Positions 1-10,523 of a stretch of 64,000 bases of DNA are shown here, one piece after another. The notes under the pieces were generated by a model. It made no database searches and was not told the DNA's origin. It was given only the letters and a program-made list of their open reading frames with translations. The stretch comes from Dryomyza anilis. Its lineage: Eukaryota > Arthropoda > Insecta > Diptera > Dryomyzidae. The position numbers were made by a program, and so were the translations under genes. The stretch covers positions 61,595,598 to 61,659,597 of the forward strand of contig OX638131.1 in NCBI GenBank assembly GCA_951804985.1. The letters run 5' to 3'. Every line of letters begins with the position of its first letter. The stretch's first letter is position 1.

Positions 1-599
1 CTCTGCGAACAGCTCGTCATCGATATCAATTCTCAATGTTCTCCAGTATTGAGCACAGCACGAGGTTTCTCGTCAGGTGATGTACACATTGCTCGGCGTT
101 GACATAGCTTTAGATCGTCCCATTTAACCGCTAGATAAGTAAATGAATATGAATTTTATATTTTAAACAAAATTAGTTTATTTATATTTATTTTAACAGC
201 AAATGAAAGAGTTGCCGGTTTATAATAAGTGTATCAAAAGAACTTTATATTTTACAACCCTAATTGTTTTGCATGATGCTGATATGAACGCCTTTGCATG
301 AACGTGCATGATACGCTACGTGCATGATACGCAACGTGCTGTCTGATATGAATGGACCTTTAATTGTAGTTTTTCATTTAAGAAAATGTTGTGATTAGAT
401 TGCGTTTATTTTTCAAGAGTTAAAAAAAATTAAGATATTCCCCAGCCGGTGAAGTTTTTGCAGTGGTTGAATATATCTGTAATTTATTTGTGCAGAAATA
501 TGTATATAACTTTTATTTAAATAATTTGGGTGCAATCCATAGATGTTTGTTAACATATTATAAATAAAAGTATAGTTAATTAATGTGTTATTTGTTTTT
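1..599. other. AT-rich flank, no gene recognised
   Basis: No convincing reading frame. Bases 1-110 are less AT-rich and open for about 34 codons on + and similar lengths on -, but I could not match either reading to a known protein. A short local repeat (CGTGCATGATACGC-like, 302-335) is visible. The remainder is AT-rich. Confidence 0.4.
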
Positions 600-796
600 A
601 ATTAATTCTTTTCTCCGATGAAAAACTGGCGGAATTTTTTCAGCGAAACAGGGGTAATTTTTCCTCCAAAATGTTGTTCATGATACGTAGTTTTTTTTAG
701 GGAAACATTTTTTCCCTTTTCGAATATTGTTCACGATACCTATTTTCCACCAAGGGTAAAAATTCCCTGAGGAATTTTATTCACGATAAGGCTGAT
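600..796 (-). repeat. TIR-type repeat ending in CAGCCTTATCGTGA (copy 1)
   Basis: Read on the minus strand this begins CAGCCTTATCGTGAA and is followed by AATTCC/GGAATT-rich sequence. A second, plus-oriented copy starts at 52553 with CAGCCTTATCGTGAAC and shares the same GGAATTTT-rich body. Two copies in opposite orientation sharing a sharp terminus suggest an interspersed element; the other end was not located. Internal variants of the motif (TTCATGATACG, TTCACGATACC) occur at about 678 and 729. Confidence 0.45.
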
Positions 797-1215
797 TATG
801 TGCGGTTATCATTTTAAGTGATGCATAGATCACCAGGGTTTCCCTTAAGAATTTCCATTCATTTGATACCCATATTTACAAATGGGTATGTGTACCGAAT
901 TTCGATTTTTCGGGAAGCGGGAAACATTATTTTCATATATTTGAGCATAAAGTCAATATTTATTTGATTAAAAAAGTCCACTTAAGCCCGCATAAAGTAG
1001 AATTCATCTGTAAATGTAAATTTTATATGAGGTATTTGAAAATAAGTGGTCGGTTCACAAGTCACAACTGACCGCTCATGCTAATTTTTTTGTTAAGACA
1101 GCGTAATAAGTAATCTAAATAAGGAGTTTTATTGATCTTGATCTTCTAGTTCGTGATTTCAACAGACGGACATCGCTAAATTGAGTCAGGAGGTCATGCT
1201 GATCATGAATATATA
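797..1215 (-). repeat. Interspersed repeat of the ATACCCTACAC family, decayed minus copy
   Basis: The reverse complement matches the better preserved copy at 32020-32657. Shared landmarks are the stretch around TACCCATATTTACAAATGGG, the segment next to AGGTCATGCTGATCATGA (1191-1208) and the remnant of the GTCCGTCTGT run (1165-1180). It lacks the terminal ATACCCTACAC. Other copies lie at 40805-40900 and 51484-51848. No coding capacity. Confidence 0.6.
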
Positions 1216-1389
1216 TACTTTTCCGGATATGCTTCCTTCTGGAAATATTTGTTCGAAAAAAATCACGTGTTTTGCAGAACAAGAAGTTTTTATTTTGGGA
1301 ACCTCAGATCTTATTAAATATTATTCAAACCCGCCTTGTATTTTAGAGCTTCTATATAAAATAATTGGTCTGTTTTTATTCTTTTTTAA

Positions 1390-1458
1390 AACCGGTATAA
1401 AACCGAAAACGTTTATATCGGTTTTGGATATCGGTTTATTTCTGATTTTCGTATAACA
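1390..1458 (+). repeat. CGGTTT-rich repeat fragment
   Basis: Contains ATATCGGTTTTGGATATCGG and a GTATAACAT end, nearly the same as 11868-11912 inside the hAT-type element. Related blocks occur at 11275-11400 and 61532-61690. A short fragment of that family abutting the LINE at 1459. Confidence 0.5.
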
Positions 1459-2785
1459 TAGTTACACCAAGTTCATTAAATTTGGTAACTGAATCATGTG
1501 GGAAATCAAGAATTTCGTAGCTGGTTATATGATGTTTTTTACGTGTAAATGTCATCTGTTTGCACATTTTTATATTAAGTTTAAGGCAATTATAGTTGCA
1601 CCACTCAACCACTTTGCATAGGTCTTCCTGTAAGTATATGTGGTGCTGAGGGTTTTTATATGACAGATAAAGCTTGGCATCATCAGCATATAATTGTATT
1701 TCACTATGATGTATAATAGAGGGAAGATCGTTTATAAAAAGAATAAAAAATAGAAAATGGCTCCCTTGGGGACTCCGGATGCGACAGGTATAAAATCAGA
1801 AAGAGTATCCTTAAAGAGCACTCTCTGTCTTCTGCTTTTTAAATAAGAATTGATCCATAATAGAAGAATAGAAGGAAATCCTATAATATCAAGTTTTGCT
1901 AATGACAAATCATGATTTACAATATCAAATGTTTTACTGAAATCCGTATATATCACATCAGTTTGAAGTCCATTTGTAAAACCGTGTATTATCTTTGATG
2001 TAAATTCAAGAAGATGTGTGCTGGTAGATTTGCTTAATGAAACCGTGGTGGGCTGATGATATTATCGATTTAACACTGTGATAATGTTGGTTTGTAATAA
2101 TGTGTTCAAATACTTTTGGTATTTGCTGCAATTCTTGAAGAAAGGTTTAATGTATGATTCTTTCAAAACGTCAGGGAATATTCCTTTACTTAAAGACAAC
2201 TTGAAAATCCCAGTAAGGGGAAAACACAAAGTGTTGGCACAATACTTTAGTATACAGCTAGGAATATTATCTGGGCCTGGAAAGTTTGAAATCTTTATAC
2301 ATTTTAAATATGACAGAATAATTTCTGGATCAAGAACAGGTATGTTAATAGAGCTAGGAATATTATCTGGGCCTGGAGAGTTCGAAATATTTATAGATTT
2401 TAAATATGACAAAATAGTTTCTGGATCAAGAACAGGTTTGTTAATAAAGTTTGCTTGAGGAATATAGTGTGGATATCGTATTGCTATTAAACTGCTTTGT
2501 TGAATACGTAGATTTAAAAAATGTCGCAAACATATTTGGTATTTCGGACTCATTAGATGAAGCATTGTCATTTAACTTCATTTTAGGCGGATATGCAGAA
2601 ATTTTACGTTTCGCGTTAATGAAGTCGTAGAAAGATTTTGGATTTCTTTTAATATTATATTTTAACTGGTTTATATAATTATTATAACACTGTTTATTTA
2701 GTGAATGAAATTTATACCGAGTAAGGGAATATCGAGTATAGTCGTAGGATTTACCGCTGTTTTTAAATTCTTCACTAAATCGCAA
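1459..2785 (-). pseudogene. Non-LTR retrotransposon fragment (endonuclease-RT linker and reverse transcriptase)
   Basis: Minus-strand remnant of LINE ORF2. From 2785 downward it reads the basic linker before the RT (SFYDFINAKRK at about 2620-2650), then the RT N-terminal motif SPGPDNIPS, the region ending in TDFSKTFD (1925-1950), the GVPKG turn (about 1765) and, in another frame at about 1655-1720, the catalytic box YADDAK. At least three frame changes separate these blocks, so it is dead. The aromatic-Y-ADD and SPGPDNIP style fit the jockey/CR1 superfamily; the clade is not certain. The 3' end abuts a CGGTTT repeat and the 5' end an R1-like fragment. Confidence 0.75.
2258..2449 (-). repeat. 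96-bp in-frame tandem duplication inside the LINE RT
   Basis: Two consecutive copies with a 96-bp offset (landmark CTAGGAATATTATCTGGGCC at 2258 and 2354) duplicate 32 codons around the SPGPDNIPS motif, so the reading frame contains that RT motif twice. The copies differ at a few sites. Confidence 0.85.
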
Positions 2786-3631
2786 AGTTCATCATCTTCG
2801 TGATGTAATTTGTGCAAGTATGCATTGAAACAACCGTGCCAAGTGAAAAGTTGCGTTAAGTAGAAGTCAACTTCTCCGTGTTTTCTTCCTAACCATTCTG
2901 CGATTTTGGGATTCAACCGGTGGATCTACCGTCCGTTCTTTGAGCAATCCGACCAATTTTGTCATTCCTGCATACTTCGTTGCGTTGAACGTCTTTTCCC
3001 TGGATTTCCGGCTGCTTATGAGTACCGCTTCTGTATTCTGCTCTGCTACACTAAGTCCGATAGACGTTAACCATCATCTGACTGTTTGGACTACCTTGTT
3101 TCAGATCTCCACGATTTCTTCCCGGTGTTTTACTACGACGACACTGCTATGTCATCTGCGAACCCGACTAGTTTCGCCTCGCTTGGTGTGTATAGCTAAA
3201 GTATATCATCATACATCGCGTCCCAAAGTAAAGGACCGAGTACAGAGCCCTGCGGGTACTCCACCTGTCACTACATACACTTTGGGTCATTCCTGAGTTT
3301 CGTATATCAGGGTTCAGTCGCTAAAAAAATCTTCGATAATTTTCATAACTATTTGGGTACATTAAAACTTCTCAGGCTTTAGAGAATTCTGGCCCAGATG
3401 TGTTCTTAACATCAAGCGTGGTTACTAAACAGTATTTTTTGTTACCGCCCTTCCAGCGTTTCCCTTCAATTGCAATCCCGCGATCTGGATGGCTACTCTG
3501 ACTACATCTGTCGTGGAACGCGCTTTTCTGAAGCCGTGTTGGCTGTCTGAAAGCCCACCCGCTTCCTCAATTGGGGACTCCAGACGATTGTTTATAATGC
3601 GCGCATTAACTTTCCTGCCGATTCAAGCATG
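2786..3631 (-). pseudogene. R1/LOA-type LINE reverse transcriptase fragment
   Basis: Read from 3631 downward: the RT block DSQHGFRKARSTTDV (about 3510-3560), a gap, the GVPxG turn (3240-3270), the catalytic box GFADDIA (3135-3160), then a C-terminal piece with WLGRKHGEVDFYLTQ (2840-2895). The FADD box and the WLxxxHGxxxFYLTQ tail are characteristic of R1/LOA/I-type LINEs. Frameshifts and a deletion between the active site and the tail make it nonfunctional. It ends where the MITE at 3633 starts. Confidence 0.7.
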
Positions 3632-3632
3632 C

Positions 3633-3944
3633 ATACACACAAAATAGAGATTTGTTGCGCCAACCAACTCTTTGCCCAATCAACTTATTGGGCTCTCTCA
3701 ACCCCTTAGTCGGTTGTTATTGTCAAAACTAAAAGAGTTGTAATTTGTACTGCAACCAATTTCGAACTGTTTTAGAACAATTTGTACAGATTTAGAACAA
3801 GTAGGAGTGTATAGACTAATATTTCAAGTGTATAAGATAATATGGCAGTTTCACCAACAAATTTGTAGACAATTCGATATAACCTAATGAAGTTAGTTGG
3901 TACAACTAACTTTTCATGCCAATGGAGGATTTTTCTGTGTGTAT
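3633..3944. mobile_element. MITE, ATACACACA terminal-repeat family, copy 1 (312 bp)
   Basis: Starts ATACACACAAAAT and ends TTTTTCTGTGTGTAT, imperfect inverted complements. Subterminal GATTTGTTGCG and CAACCAACT on the left and CATGCCAATGGAGGAT on the right recur in the larger copy at 6552-7470. No reading frame. Target duplication not evident. Confidence 0.6.
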
Positions 3945-4400
3945 CTTTATCTATTCATTTATATTGTTTTAGTTGTATTAGTTTATTAACTATTTATGAT
4001 AAAAATTCGCCAAACACCTAGAAGTGCGCATTTTGAGCTGACGCACATTTTGCCAAATTTACTCAACTGTCAAAATTATTTGAAATTTTGTGTTTGCTCC
4101 AAAGCGGTAAAGTGGTACAAATTTTATCATATTCATTTTCATTTCATGTTTGAAATCATAGCTAGTAAGAATGTTGTGAGTTTCGACGAATTATAACTCA
4201 TGTCAGACGCTGCAAATGTGAGCGAGGATGTGTACAATTGTCATCGTTGTGATGTGCGGCGATTACTATATAGTGTTATTTTCAATTAAACAAATTACTG
4301 AATTAACACGTTCTCACTCCAATGTGATACAGTCGTAGATGTATTGGGCAAGAATCAAAAATTATTCTTACACTTGCTTATAATCATCACTAAGCTACGC
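3945..4400. repeat. Interspersed repeat related to 24380-24950
   Basis: Blocks such as GCGGTAAAGTG, AAATTTTATCAT, GAGTTTCGA, CGCTGCAAAT, AGTGTTATTTTCA and TTATAATCATCACTA occur in the same order as at 24390-24950 next to the bsk exon. Appears to be a decayed left half of the same element. No coding. Confidence 0.5.
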
Positions 4401-4777
4401 TGTGGTTAAGGCATAACACTAGCCACTGCTTTGCTTGCGCTCTCATTTGTTTCTGTCAACTGCTGCACGTTAGTGGTATGTATGATTGTTTTGAACTTGC
4501 CCAGTAGGAAAATGTCGCAAAAATTCCGCATAGATTTTTGCAATGTTCGTGGGCTGAGGGCGAATTTTTTTCTCTGTATATGCGTATGTGTCCATCCATA
4601 GGCCTCAAATAATGGCACTAGGTGAGTCCCAGGTTCATTAGGGTACAGATCAACTTGATTTTCATGTGCCTTGTTATCTCCTATTGCCATTATTCTCTGC
4701 CCATAGGGGCCTTGCTCTATTGATTCGTAGTGACGTTGCGCAGCAACAACATAGTGTGTCGGATAGCGAATTTAATA

Positions 4778-5087
4778 ATAATAATAATAGTTTGGCGCTA
4801 CAGTCCTGTATAGAACTTCGGCCGAGCTCTCTCACCATTTTGAGCTGTGCGTGTTATATTTGTACTCAAAGTGGTGGGACCTACAGTTTATTGCCGAATC
4901 CGAACGGCGGGTGAGAGCTTTTTCATAGGCAATGGTTTTACTCTCGTAGGTTTGCCATTTACTGACGAGAGGTAGCGCGGTATAGAAAATGTTTCTATGA
5001 AAAGATGTTGTTTGCCCCAGTCCAGTCTTGAACCGGGGACCTTTCGGCTCGCAGTCCAACGCACTAACCACTGAGCTACCGCGGCCA
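4778..5087 (-). mobile_element. tRNA-derived SINE, copy 1
   Basis: Minus-oriented. The head (5087 downward) reads GCCGCGGTAGCTCAGTGGTT, an RNA polymerase III A box, followed about 40 nt on by a GGTTCAAGACTGG B box, then a ~200-bp unrelated body and a 3' tail of AAT/ATT triplets. Flanked by an 11-bp direct repeat CGAATTTAATA (4767-4777 and 5088-5098), a target-site duplication from L1-like retrotransposition into the LINE endonuclease frame. The other copies are at 12430, 15207 and 57568. Confidence 0.9.
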
Positions 5088-5345
5088 CGAATTTAATACT
5101 ATCTGGGTTAAATTCAAAATCCAAACACACATCATGCACTTGTGCTTTCTTTATAGGGGTCCGAATCTAGATAGGGTTCCACCTGTAATAAGCTGGATGC
5201 CTTATCTGATTCAATCTCAAATATATTGGAGCAATTTCCAGGCAGTGAAATTGTTGTTGCCGGCGATTTTAATGTGCACAACGCCACTCGGGTCTATCAA
5301 CACAGGAGGGTTGTTATGTTGAACGAGTGTAACTAACTCACTCAA

Positions 5346-6044
5346 ATGGTGAAGGGGCCGACGTATATTCCTCGCGTCGGCGGGCACAGAGGTAGTAATA
5401 ATTTCTGGTCATTTGTAAAAAGGGTGAAGAATCAGACGACATTGTCTACTCCAACTCTTATTATGAATGGCCAGACCTTCACTGACCCGGTTGATACAGC
5501 TAATCTCTTGGCAGAATTATTTGCAAATAATGCAACGCTCCCAGATAGTAATCAACTACTGACCGTCGTCGATTTTGTTTCTTCTGCAATGCCGGAGATT
5601 CATTTTCGAACTCGGGCAGTTAAAAAGGTTATAACAAACCTCAATATTAACAAAGCCTCTGGGCCAGATGGCATATCTACCCATGTGTTGAAGAAGTGCG
5701 CGTCAACGCTGGCTTGTCCGTTGCGTAACCTTTTCAACATCTCCTACACGACAGGAGTTTTTCCATCTTGTTGGAAGGTTGTCAATGTCCAGCCAGTTCC
5801 GAAAAAGGGCGAAGCTACGAATCCTGCCAATTACCGACCCATTGCAATATGCTCTGCACTCTCCAAGTTAATAGAGAGCGTAATTAACTTCCACGTTGTG
5901 AACTATCTTGAGCACAACGAATTGCTCAGTGACCGCCATGGTTTCCGAAGGCCCAGATCCACAGGTGACTTGATGGCGGTCCTCTCCGAAAAGTTGAACT
6001 CAATTTATTCCTTTGGAGATGACAGTAACATTTGTCATTCATAG
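5346..6044 (+). pseudogene. LINE reverse transcriptase, N-terminal half
   Basis: A 232-codon open frame. It contains the KASGPDGIS motif (about residues 103-111), HVLKKCA, TGVFPSCWKVVNVQPVPKKG, NYRPIAICS and HGFRRPRSTGDL, which are RT blocks 0 to 2a of non-LTR elements. The catalytic xADD palm motif is missing: sequence after residue 225 jumps to GDDSNICHS, then a stop at 6042. The frame resumes at 6069 with a C-terminal region (IESKRRIMND) typical of the LINE segment after the active site. Internal deletion derivative, inactive. Confidence 0.8.
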
Positions 6045-6068
6045 TCGTTTAACAAGCGCCCAAACTCT

Positions 6069-6452
6069 TTGGACATTGAGAGTAAAAGACGCATTATGAA
6101 TGACACACTCAATAATGACCTTAAATCAATCTCCGAGTGGGGTGGCCTGATTCCTCCAGGTCATGTGTTCTCTCGTTCTACTCGGGCGTCAAACCAAGCC
6201 CACCCCTTCGTTGTCCACTCGGCTCTCAATAGAACCACGCATTATAGAGATAATTCGTTCTTCAGTCGCACGATTCGTTTGTGGAACAATTTCCCTGCGT
6301 CCGTTTTTCCCGAAATTTTTGATATTGGGAAGTTCAAAACAAACATTCACCGACACTACTATATCGTTCCCCCTCCTTTTAACCTATTATCCTTTCTTAC
6401 GATCAACACTGTGCTTTGCATGTATAGGGGGCATCCCCTGAGCGTTGGTTAG
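6069..6452 (+). pseudogene. LINE ORF2 C-terminal region
   Basis: A 127-codon frame continuing the same element after a stop. It carries HYRDNSFFSRTIRLWNNFP and FDIGKFKTNIHRHY, the conserved tail of this LINE type (SFxxRTxxLWNxLP). The homologous segment appears on the minus strand at 40386-40500. It is followed by the 3' UTR and poly(A) at 6458-6470. Confidence 0.7.
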
Positions 6453-6551
6453 TTTATAAAAAAAAAAAAATTAAATATTGCGTTTAATTTATAAAATTAA
6501 TATGATAATGCCATTGTCCATTCGCTATTATGGCAATGGTTTTGAGTGAAC

Positions 6552-7470
6552 GTACATACATAAAACTGATTTGTTGCGGCAACCAACTAAATTACCCTAC
6601 CGAATCATCCGATTGCGGCAACAACTGATATTGTAGTGGCAACAACCGCTTAATTCGGTTCTGACAAACCTCCAAAACGGTGAACATGAGGTCGTGGCAA
6701 TCTCCTAATCAGTGAACATGAGATTGTGACAACCTTCAAATTGGTAAGCATGAGGTTGTCGCAACCTCTTAGTCGGTGAGTATGAAGTTTTCTAAACCTG
6801 CAATTGAAATTTTTTTATTACAAAGTTATTTATGTATATAAAACTTATGCATTCTATATGTATTATAATTGCGTAAATATGTCGCGCACACAATTTAGAA
6901 GTATTCCTGCTTTCTGAAAAAAAAAAAAACTATGAAAAGATACATGTATCTGCATGCATTTATTTTTTATTCTCTCATAACCAATAAATAAAAAACACTA
7001 TTTCCATTGGCACATATTTATTATTTATATTATATTTCACTGGCTAATGAGTAATTTGTATTTAATAAATATATATTTGTATATTTATTTCGCAGTGTAA
7101 CTTAATTAATGAATTTCTTTGGACATGTGAAATTTTTGATGTTTATTTATTTCTGCATGTATTCATAATTGTTGGCAAGAAACTGACAACCGAACGGCTG
7201 ATAGACATAAGTTTGCCGCTTGTCAATTATTTTGTTGATACAACAACTTACTCAATCGCCGTAAAAAAAGTACGAATGTCAATTTTGAATGATAAGTGCA
7301 ACATGGGGTTACGGCAACCAAACGTGCAGTTGCGCGCACTAACATTTCGGTTTTAGAAAAATAAGGTACGTTCATTTTAATGACATGCGGTTACAACAGA
7401 TGTATTTCGGTTGCAACACTGAAACGTTGGTTCAATTAACCTCATGCCAAAAGAGGATTACTGTGTGTAT
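6552..7470. mobile_element. MITE, ATACACACA terminal-repeat family, copy 2 (919 bp)
   Basis: Begins GTACATACATAAAACTG and continues with GATTTGTTGCGGCAACCAAC as in copy 1; ends CATGCCAAAAGAGGATTACT and GTGTGTAT. The middle contains a short 32-bp tandem array and AT-rich filler absent from copy 1. No open frame of note. Three times longer than copy 1, so one is an expansion or deletion form. Confidence 0.55.
6681..6808. repeat. 32-bp degenerate tandem repeat, about 4 units
   Basis: Units start TGAACATGAG at 6681 and 6713, TAAGCATGAG at 6745 and TGAGTATGAA at 6777, spaced exactly 32 bp. Each carries a GGTTGTGRCAACCT-like core. Lies inside the MITE at 6552-7470. Confidence 0.75.
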
Positions 7471-8133
7471 AAATATTTAAGGTGGCTGTACTTTACTTTA
7501 TGTCGCTCGAAATTAAAAAAAAATGCCATGCACTTCTAAATATGGGGAGACTGACGAAAATCGAACCATTTGGCCGCTCGTCCCCCTGAAACCGACAAAA
7601 AAATCTAAAACCGACCATTTGGGCGAGGTAAAATAATAAAATAAAAAATATTCTTGTCATGCAGCAGAAGACCTACGATTTTTAAAAATAAAAAACTGAC
7701 CTCAACGTTATGTAGCACCCTCTAAAATTCCAAAACTTGTTTGTTAAACTCTCTTTTTTGGATCAGGGTAGTGGCAAAATCAAAATTTGGAGGCCCTTTG
7801 CAAACACTTTTTAGAATAAAAAAATACAGTGCATTAAAAAAAAATAGTTTTTCATTTAATTGTCAAGACTAATTAATACACAAACTAATGCCAATATTCC
7901 AATGTGATTTCAAGATATTTGGATCTAAACGGATCGGATCTGTTTTTATTTATTTTACACTATTTTTGGATAATGGAATAGTAATAAATAATAAAAAAAT
8001 AAAATGGTTGATAGTTAATCAGAACGTAGTCCAAACTAATAATCAAAATTATTATTTGTTTTATATATTCTATTTTTTTTTAATAAACTGCGATCAACAA
8101 GTACATGAAAAGGGTCTTAAACTTTGATTGCAA
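7471..8133. other. AT-rich sequence, nothing recognised
   Basis: No coding, RNA or repeat signature beyond homopolymer runs. A 79-codon + frame at 7888-8127 has low-complexity N/I/Y/F composition and no recognisable domain, as expected for random AT-rich DNA. Confidence 0.4.
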
Positions 8134-8467
8134 TAATATAGAATTGATGTATGTAATTTCCATCGGAACATTTATTCTCTTTTTATTGAGAAGATTTATT
8201 ATAAACTCTATTTAGGGAATCACTTTTATTCTCGATTTTATTTTTTACCATCAATGCTTAAAAACATTACATAATAGAAAAAAAAACTGTGTAAGCAGAA
8301 TAATATAGAATTAATGTATGAAATGTCCATAGGAACATTTATTCTCTTTTTATTGAGAAGTTTTATTATAAACTCTATCTGCTATTTTTCTCGATTTTGC
8401 TTTTTATCATCATCACTTAGCACATTTGAAGCCAAATACAAACTCCAAATCAAATTTAATAAACAAA
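8134..8467. repeat. 167-bp direct tandem duplication
   Basis: TAATATAGAATT begins at 8134 and again at 8301. The following ~80 bp (GGAACATTTATTCTC, TTTTTATTGAGAAG, TTATAAACTCTAT) are nearly identical, then both go into a degenerate TTTCTCGATTTT segment. The second half merges with the MITE half at 8463. Confidence 0.7.
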
Positions 8468-8711
8468 AGTTCAGTGATAGATTTATTTTCATATGAAAAA
8501 CTTATGATAGCATATTTCATTTTATCACAAAAGTAGAATCGGAAAATATTAATCTTAAATGATAAATATGAAAATGTTCTATGATAAAAGTGTATTATCA
8601 TATGGTAACACTGTTCTTCATTTTATATTTTTTCATCAAACCAGAATCAGATTTTTTATGAAGCGGTGAAAAAGGTTTTTTCACTTCACCGCACAGATCT
8701 AGAATCCACCC
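8463..8711 (+). repeat. Right half of a GGGGGTCGATTCT-terminal MITE
   Basis: Shares with 29632-29849 the series TTTATTTTCATATGAA, GCATATTTCATTTTATCACA, GTAACACTGTT, TTTTTTATGAAGCGG and a terminal AGAATCCACCCACAGG (AGAATCGACCCCCAGG in the other copy). The terminus is the inverted complement of the left end at 24364. The R1-like LINE begins immediately after it. Confidence 0.6.
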
Positions 8712-10160
8712 ACAGGTGCCCTTTTGTCACCAATATTCTTCGCAGCCTGCAGGACTTCCTTCGCTGTTATTGGCGGATGGGGTTCTTGGTCTTCTGTGGT
8801 TGTTTTTTCGCGGTCGAAACCAGACTGTTCTCTAATAGAAGCGGGCACGTGGGCGTGGATTGTTGGAAACCATGAAGTTTCATGACGACCTTGTACGCGG
8901 TGCCCCATGGGTCTACTTCCGCATCGTCGCATAGTTCCAAGAAACATTTGCTCTCCCTGATCGCATGTTTTAACTTTTTCCGCTTTGACTTCTGACTATG
9001 CTGACAGTCAAGAAACATTTCACTACCTCTTGACCTCTGGTAAGATCTTCGCGCCCGATTGCATATTTGGAGGATTTTCTCGTCATAGATGCGTCACATG
9101 CTTGCTTGATGTGGTCCATGCACTGCTTTGCCATATATGGTACTGCACCTGATATTTTCATGGGTTTCAGCATGATTTCGAAGAGGTTCTTGTCGAAAGT
9201 GCTAGATGAAGCCGTTCTCTACGTGTTTCATCGGCTGGACTGATCTCATAGATGATGGCTTGGTGCTCGCTGTGCGTGTAGTGATCACTGATGCACCACG
9301 TCGTTGATCGATAGAATTTACTGTATTTTCCCTCTGGCATCTGCGACTAGGTTCTCGGGGGTTGTTGTGTATTCCTGCAGGGTCATGCTTGGTGGCAGGT
9401 AGCATCTATAGCCCTCCTATTTCCACACAGACAAACCTATTTCCGGACCCTCATATTGAGAGGACGTCTACCACAGCTCCAGGTCGCCGTTTTACCAGAT
9501 GCGTCTTTTAACCATACACAGGTGCTTTTTGCTCTGCATAGCTCGCTTAGCAATGCTACATCTATTGTCAGGTCTCGTACTGTCTGTGTGAGTATGTCTT
9601 GTGCAGCCTCACAGTGATTTAGATTGAGCTCCTTTTATTGCCTCGCAGTATGAGGGGCATTTGTTTCCCCCCGTAACGTGGTTTGTATCTTTTAATTTAT
9701 TTTGTTTGCAAATTATGCAACTGGGTATTGGTGACTTCATCCATGTCTCTTATTTCGAGCACTATTTCGTGTGTCAATGCCCGGACTTGCGCCATTGAGC
9801 CAAGAATTTCTTCAATGTTTTGTCTAAATTAACATATTTTGTTTGCAAATTATGCAACTGGGTATCAGTGACTTCATCGATGTCTCTTATTTTGAGCACT
9901 ATTTCGTGTGTCAATGCCCGGACATGCGCCGTTGAGCCAAGAATTTCTTCAATGTTTTGTCTAAATTCACATGTACTCTGGTGGGCTGGTTTGTTAAGTT
10001 GAAGAAGCAATTCGCCCTTCGCAGTTTTCCTTATATTATTCACTTTCAACTTTCTTCAGAATGTCAGCATAAGAGGCATCCACACACGTCTGTATAATAA
10101 GGGCATCCGGCCTGACCGATTTCATTCTGCACTTTTTATTACATTTCTTTTTATTTTTAG
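8712..10160 (-). pseudogene. R1/LOA-type LINE: ORF1 end, endonuclease, start of RT
   Basis: Read from 10160 downward: a Gag-like ORF1 segment (RPDALIIQTCVDASYADIL, then KGELLLQLNK, LTHEIVLKIRDIDEVTD), a deletion removing the zinc knuckles, the endonuclease N-terminus (LNLNHCEAAQDIL, IDVALLSE, 9480-9635), its C-terminal catalytic SxHQAIIYE (about 9245), the linker (AVPYMAKQCMDHIKQACDAS; LCDDAEVDPWGTAYKVVMK) and the first RT block (AKEVLQAAKNIGDKRAP, about 8715-8760), where it stops. Several frameshifts. The order ORF1-EN-RT and the WGxAYKVVMK linker are typical of R1/LOA LINEs. It is truncated at the 3' side, which is unusual for a simple 5'-truncated copy. Confidence 0.75.
9702..9975 (-). repeat. 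137-bp tandem duplication inside LINE ORF1
   Basis: GTTTGCAAATTATGCAACTG occurs at 9704 and 9841 and the intervening 137 bp are repeated with a few substitutions, ending in TTTTGTCTAAATT. The duplicated peptide is the ORF1 part with HEIVLKIRDIDEV. One copy joins the endonuclease segment, so the duplication may mark the ORF1/ORF2 deletion junction. Confidence 0.85.
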
Positions 10161-10515
10161 CTTTTGAGCAAACCTTAATCCTATAATTAATAGAAAACGT
10201 TTTTCAAATATATAAATGATATCGACCCTCTAAAAATTAAAGGCAAATACATATTTTCATTGGAAAAAACATGAAAAATACTTTCTAAAACTGTCATAGG
10301 TGTTTACAAATGAACTTCTCTGATACAAATTATAAATAAATATAAAGCCTGCGCGAAAAAATTATATTTGGGCCGTATATCTCGGCAACCCGGCATACTA
10401 GCTCATATATCTGACAGCAACAAACTAAAGATCGTACTTATTGTTCTTATATTAAATTATACTTACTATTTTCCATATTCTTGGAATTATTTAATTTTTT
10501 TGAAGATTTTAATTG
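10161..10515. other. AT-rich spacer, nothing recognised
   Basis: No feature found between the LINE ORF1 remnant and the target duplication of the hAT-type element at 10516. Confidence 0.4.
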
Positions 10516-10523
10516 TTTTGTAT

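Larger units (their letters stand above)
4510..6470 (+). mobile_element. Non-LTR retrotransposon (endonuclease + RT + poly-A tail), broken, with SINE inside
   Basis: Plus-strand LINE remnant. The endonuclease begins near 4512 (SQKFRIDFCNVRGLR) and passes through ALLIRSDVA (about 4711), LYRGPNL (about 5149) and the EIVVAGDFNVHNA box (5247-5285), a hallmark of APE-type LINE endonucleases. A deletion leads directly into the RT part at 5346. The 3' end runs through RLWNNFPASVFP (about 6270-6310) to a poly(A) run at 6458-6470. A SINE with its own target duplication interrupts the endonuclease. A second partial copy of the 3' region lies on - at 40310-40800. CR1/L2-like by eye, not resolved further. 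Confidence 0.8.

Noticed and set aside
1181..1456. 91-codon ORF
   Set aside because: Spans the edge of one repeat and a CGGTTT fragment of another; no protein similarity.
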